Below are positions 7,882 through 9,960 of a DNA stretch of 9,960 nucleotides, in pieces (within the stretch, counting starts at the first letter, position 1; the number at the start of each line of letters is the position of its first letter). The notes beneath the pieces are model-generated. The model ran no database searches. It was given only the letters and a program-made list of their open reading frames with translations, and was not told the origin of the DNA. The translations under genes were made by a program, and so were the position numbers. Origin of the DNA: Archaeoglobaceae archaeon (GTDB lineage: Archaea > Halobacteriota > Archaeoglobi > Archaeoglobales > Archaeoglobaceae); contig JAMOMT010000101.1 of NCBI GenBank assembly GCA_027066965.1, positions 1 through 9,960 of the forward strand, in the 5' to 3' direction.

Positions 7882-8019
7882 CTATTCCGAAACCCAGTTT
7901 TGAAGTATTTTAACTTCTCGATATGCTCTCGATACTTCCGAGTGCTGAGGTGCGTCCCGATCCATCACCTCCTGCGTTAATTTTATGTCAAGTTCTCCCA
8001 AATAAATCTTTACAATCAT
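7882..8019 (-). CDS. Candidate small protein, 45 aa, unknown
   Basis: A short open frame from ATG 8019 to TAG 7884-7882, inside what would otherwise be read as an empty divergent intergenic region. Translation begins MIVKIYLGEL and ends ILQNWVSE. The peptide is charged and soluble, with a likely helical, Glu/Arg-rich second half and no Cys, signal peptide or membrane segment. The main support is upstream: AGGTGA at 8025-8030 stands five bases before the ATG, the same layout as the KaiC-like gene. A TATA-like element at 8059-8066 would start an mRNA near 8036, about 17 bases ahead of the ATG. It is the first minus-strand frame before the KaiC-like gene and could be its operon leader or a regulatory peptide. 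I recognise no homologue. It could also be the 5' fragment of a decayed gene, since a different frame stays open after it. Confidence 0.5.
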   Translation of the reverse strand: MIVKIYLGELDIKLTQEVMDRDAPQHSEVSRAYREVKILQNWVSE

Positions 8020-8024
8020 TATCA

Positions 8025-8030
8025 TCACCT
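8025..8030 (-). promoter_or_regulatory. Shine-Dalgarno site of the 45-aa ORF
   Basis: AGGTGA on the minus strand ends five bases before ATG 8019. It has the same sequence and spacing as the site in front of the KaiC-like gene, which is the main reason to take the short ORF seriously. Confidence 0.5.
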
Positions 8031-8050
8031 GAGGTCATGCAATTCAGCCT

Positions 8051-8073
8051 ACCAAAAGCTTAAATTGTTTGTG
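8051..8073. promoter_or_regulatory. Promoter of the FBP gene, probably bidirectional
   Basis: On the plus strand ACCAAAAG (BRE) followed by TTAAATT (8060-8066) centres 25-26 bp before ATG 8088. No Shine-Dalgarno site lies between, so the FBP mRNA is predicted to be leaderless. Read on the minus strand the same AT core is AATTTAAG (8066-8059) with an ACAAACA run upstream of it (8073-8067). It would start a transcript near 8036, just ahead of the Shine-Dalgarno site of the 45-aa ORF. The plus-strand call is the stronger of the two. Confidence 0.6.
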
Positions 8074-8087
8074 GTAGTTATCATAAT

Positions 8088-9203
8088 ATGAGCGAAAAAA
8101 TTACTGTGAGCCTTATAAAGGCAGATATAGGCAGCTGCCCCGGGCACGCTGTTGTTTGGGAAGAAACGCTCGAAGTTGCGAAAGCTGTTCTCGAGGAGAA
8201 AAAACAGAACGGTGAGATACTGGATTACAGGGTTCTGAACTGTGGAGATGACACTGAGCTGATCATGCTTCACAGAGAAGGCGTTGACAGCGAAAAGATT
8301 CATGGGATTGCTTGGGAAGTTTTCGAGAAGTGTACTGCCAAAGCCAAGGAACTCAAGCTCTACGGAGCTGGGCAGGATTTGCTTAAAGATGCTTTCTCAG
8401 GAAACGTCAGGGGAATGGGCCCGGGAGTAGCTGAGATGGAGTTCACCCCCAGAAAGTCTGAGCCTCTCATAGTTTTCATGATGGACAAAACAGAGCCGGG
8501 AGCTTTCAACCTGCCCATATTCAGGATGTTTGCCGATCCGTTCAACACAGCTGGACTCGTAATTGACCCATCCCTGCACAACGGATTCGTTTTTGAAATC
8601 TGGGACATCATGGAGCACAAGAGAGTCTTTATGAAAACTCCTGAAGAGATGTACGACATACTCGCCCTGATTGGAGGTAAGTCGAGGTTTGTCATAAAGA
8701 GAGTGTTCCCGAAGGAGGGCGGAAAGCTGCCTCCAGACGAGCCGGTCGCAGTCGTGAGCACGGAGAAGCTCTACCAGATTGCTGGAGAGTATGTAGGTAA
8801 GGACGACCCAGTTGCACTTGTGAGAGCCCAGAGTGGATTGCCGGCAGTGGGCGAGGTGCTCGAAGCCTTTGCATTCCCGCACCTTGTCAGCGGGTGGATG
8901 AGAGGCAGCCACAACGGACCTTTAATGCCCGTGCCTTTCAGATATGCGAAGTGCACGCGCTTTGACGGGCCTCCGAGAGTCATTGGAGCTGGCTTCCAGG
9001 TTGGCGACAGTTGGCTCGTTGGTCCGGTGGACATGTTCGACGATCCTGCTTTTGACTACACCAGGCAGAAGGCTCAGGAGATCGCGGAGTACATGAGGAG
9101 ACATGGCCCATTCGAGCCACATAGATTGCCTCACGAGGACATGGAGTACACAACCCTGCCGAAGGTTCTTGAGAAGCTTGAAGACAGGTTCGAGAAGATC
9201 TGA
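8088..9203 (+). CDS. fbp: Bifunctional fructose-1,6-bisphosphate aldolase/phosphatase (class V FBPase)
   Basis: A cytoplasmic gluconeogenic enzyme that condenses glyceraldehyde-3-phosphate with dihydroxyacetone phosphate and then removes the C1 phosphate of the bisphosphate to give fructose-6-phosphate. The 371-residue length is normal for the family. Metal and phosphate site segments are KADIGSCPGH (11-20, with D13 and H20), NCGDDTEL (51-58), GAGQDLLKDAFSGNVRGMGP (93-112) and MMDKTEPG (131-138). EYVGKDDP carries Y235 and K238, whose three-residue spacing matches Tyr229 and the Schiff-base Lys232 described for the Thermoproteus enzyme. Y354 near the C-terminus sits at the same +6 offset from its Tyr348. 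Both activities should therefore be intact. It is a single gene on the plus strand, divergent from the KaiC-like operon, with its own promoter and terminator. The start is supported by leaderless spacing and by the conserved N-terminus. Confidence 0.97.
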   Translation: MSEKITVSLIKADIGSCPGHAVVWEETLEVAKAVLEEKKQNGEILDYRVLNCGDDTELIMLHREGVDSEKIHGIAWEVFEKCTAKAKELKLYGAGQDLLKDAFSGNVRGMGPGVAEMEFTPRKSEPLIVFMMDKTEPGAFNLPIFRMFADPFNTAGLVIDPSLHNGFVFEIWDIMEHKRVFMKTPEEMYDILALIGGKSRFVIKRVFPKEGGKLPPDEPVAVVSTEKLYQIAGEYVGKDDPVALVRAQSGLPAVGEVLEAFAFPHLVSGWMRGSHNGPLMPVPFRYAKCTRFDGPPRVIGAGFQVGDSWLVGPVDMFDDPAFDYTRQKAQEIAEYMRRHGPFEPHRLPHEDMEYTTLPKVLEKLEDRFEKI

Positions 9204-9236
9204 AATTTCTTCATCGCTTTTTAGAAATTTTTTATT
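9203..9236 (+). terminator. Hairpin plus T-tract terminator of the FBP gene
   Basis: AAATTTCT (9203-9210) pairs perfectly with AGAAATTT (9223-9230) across a 12-base loop that itself ends in five T. The downstream arm runs into further T residues (six T at 9228-9233, then ATTATTATTA). Stem and T run start at the stop codon. The stem is AT-rich, and the T tracts are probably the active part in an archaeon. Confidence 0.6.
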
Positions 9237-9377
9237 ATTATTAGTTCTGGATTGCATGGCTTTTGAGTGAATTTTCTGCACCTCTTTTCGATATTTTTGA
9301 AAAACGGCGTAAAAAACTTCCTCAGCTTCCTCCGTTCTTCCGTGGTTATTACGAACGTTAATTAAGCTAAATCCTAT
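9237..9377. other. AT-rich spacer with no supported gene
   Basis: I see no credible coding region here. A 32-codon GTG frame runs through but has no ribosome binding site or promoter. The only small structures are the palindrome TTAATTAA at 9358-9365 and the heptamer AACGTTA at 9354-9360, which recurs at 9438-9444 next to the acetyltransferase start. Confidence 0.5.
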
Positions 9378-9407
9378 GATGATTAATGGATATAATTATT
9401 AATCATC
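9378..9407. repeat. Perfect 10-bp inverted repeat, operator-like
   Basis: GATGATTAAT (9378-9387) and ATTAATCATC (9398-9407) are exact reverse complements separated by a 10-bp AT-rich spacer, so the arm centres are 20 bp apart, about two helical turns. It ends three bases before the A-rich BRE of the acetyltransferase promoter. That position and geometry fit the binding site of a dimeric transcription factor. No regulator gene is visible in the window. Confidence 0.6.
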
Positions 9408-9410
9408 CTC

Positions 9411-9426
9411 AAAAGAAATTATATAT
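9411..9426 (+). promoter_or_regulatory. BRE/TATA promoter of the acetyltransferase gene (leaderless)
   Basis: AAAAGAAA followed by TTATATAT (9419-9426) is a good archaeal BRE/TATA pair. The TATA centre lies about 26 bp upstream of ATG 9448, and no Shine-Dalgarno site intervenes, so the message should begin at the start codon. Confidence 0.65.
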
Positions 9427-9447
9427 GAGAAGTTACAACGTTAGATT

Positions 9448-9951
9448 ATGATGCAACTTGGTCACGTTATAAAGTTTACGACGAAGGATGGCAGGGAGGT
9501 AACTATACGTCCTGCCACCAAGAGCGATAAGGACAAGCTTGTCGAGATGTACGTCAGCTTCCACCCTGAAGACAGATGTTTGGGTCTGCCTCCCGTTTCG
9601 AGGCCGGCAATAGAGACTTGGGTGGAATTCATACTCGACAGCGGATTTTCGCTGGTTGCGGAGTGTGACGGAAAGATAGTAGGGCATGTCGCCGTAATTC
9701 CCGCCGGAAACGGCACAGGTGAGTTGTGCATATTCATACTTAGGGACTACCAGAACCTCGGAATAGGGCAGAAGATGATGAGGGAGATAATAGAGATGGC
9801 TAGGGAAAGGGGAATGAGGGGGATATTTCTCACGACCTCGCGCTGCAATGTGAGGGCAATTCACGTCTTTAGGAAGATGGGATTTAGAGTCGTAGATTCC
9901 TGCTACGACTACGAGATGTACTTGCCTCTCGACGAGAGTAAGACTTGCTAA
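9448..9951 (+). CDS. GNAT-family N-acetyltransferase
   Basis: A 167-residue, single-domain, cytoplasmic acetyl-CoA-dependent acyltransferase. After an N-terminal strand with GREVTIRPATKSDKDKLVEM (15-34), the core shows the central strand VAECDGKIVGHVAVIP (70-85). The acetyl-CoA pyrophosphate loop is Q102-x-x-G105-x-G107 in YQNLGIGQKMM. NVRAIHVFRKMGFRVVD (134-150) is the usual C-terminal helix-strand of the fold. The segment FHPEDRCLGLPPVSRP (38-53) resembles the acceptor-side loop of GNAT domains related to protein acetyltransferases, but the substrate cannot be read from sequence. Candidates include proteins, N-termini or small amines. ATG 9448 is chosen by leaderless spacing from the TATA box; ATG 9451 is equally possible. 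It is transcribed alone as far as the window shows and may be controlled through the inverted repeat upstream. Confidence 0.9.
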   Translation: MMQLGHVIKFTTKDGREVTIRPATKSDKDKLVEMYVSFHPEDRCLGLPPVSRPAIETWVEFILDSGFSLVAECDGKIVGHVAVIPAGNGTGELCIFILRDYQNLGIGQKMMREIIEMARERGMRGIFLTTSRCNVRAIHVFRKMGFRVVDSCYDYEMYLPLDESKTC

Positions 9952-9960
9952 ACAACCTCT

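Noticed and set aside
8360..9281. Minus-strand frames of 60-171 codons opposite the FBP gene and its 3' flank
   Set aside because: They overlap the full-length FBP aldolase/phosphatase, which retains its key catalytic residues. No independent initiation signals support them.
9268..9366. Plus-strand GTG frame of about 32 codons between the FBP and acetyltransferase genes
   Set aside because: It has no Shine-Dalgarno site or promoter, it lies just past a terminator, and its composition simply reflects AT-rich DNA.
9354..9444. AACGTTA heptamer at 9354-9360 and 9438-9444
   Set aside because: Two copies of a 7-mer in AT-rich DNA are expected by chance. There is no symmetry or spacing relation to the promoter strong enough to call a site.
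9433..9864. Minus-strand frames opposite the acetyltransferase
   Set aside because: They are shadows of the GNAT gene, without promoter or ribosome binding site and with no recognisable fold.

Overview
The window looks like chromosomal DNA of a hyperthermophilic euryarchaeon, most likely from or near the Archaeoglobales. It carries the large subunit of the archaeal D-family DNA polymerase (a euryarchaeal-type enzyme) and a reverse gyrase (the hallmark gene of hyperthermophiles). Archaeal TATA/BRE promoters and GGTGA-type ribosome binding sites are present. The reverse gyrase N-terminus also resembles, as I remember it, that of Archaeoglobus fulgidus. I cannot name the species. I see no transposon, CRISPR array, tRNA or rRNA.

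Layout. Positions 1-2852 (minus): the first 950 codons of DP2, cut by the left edge just after the catalytic NCDGDED motif. 2853-3024: a spacer with the DP2 promoter and the T-rich end of the reverse gyrase transcript. 3025-6243, or to 6315 with the longer start (minus): reverse gyrase. 6334-7002 (minus): a seven-helix membrane protein of unknown function. 7003-7743 (minus): a single-domain KaiC/RadA-like ATPase whose stop codon abuts the membrane protein start. 7744-8087: a divergent control region containing an unlisted 45-codon minus-strand gene candidate (7882-8019), a CCCGGG-centred palindrome, and a TATA element that seems able to serve both directions. 8088-9203 (plus): bifunctional fructose-1,6-bisphosphate aldolase/phosphatase, followed by a hairpin/T-tract terminator. 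9204-9447: an AT-rich spacer with a perfect 10-bp inverted repeat just upstream of a BRE/TATA. 9448-9951 (plus): a GNAT acetyltransferase.

How the genes relate. The minus-strand genes from 8019 down to 3025 could form one transcription unit: small ORF, KaiC-like ATPase, membrane protein, reverse gyrase. DP2 follows with its own predicted promoter. DP2 and reverse gyrase serve DNA replication and topology; the KaiC-like/membrane pair looks like a signalling module; the FBP enzyme is the gluconeogenic step to fructose-6-phosphate. A recurring theme is promoters placed about 26 bp from the start codon with no Shine-Dalgarno sequence (DP2, FBP enzyme, acetyltransferase), predicting leaderless mRNAs. 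The KaiC-like gene, the membrane protein and the small ORF instead have clear Shine-Dalgarno sites. The least explained parts are the 45-codon ORF with its surrounding control region, the KaiC/membrane pair linked to reverse gyrase, and the acetyltransferase operator-like repeat.
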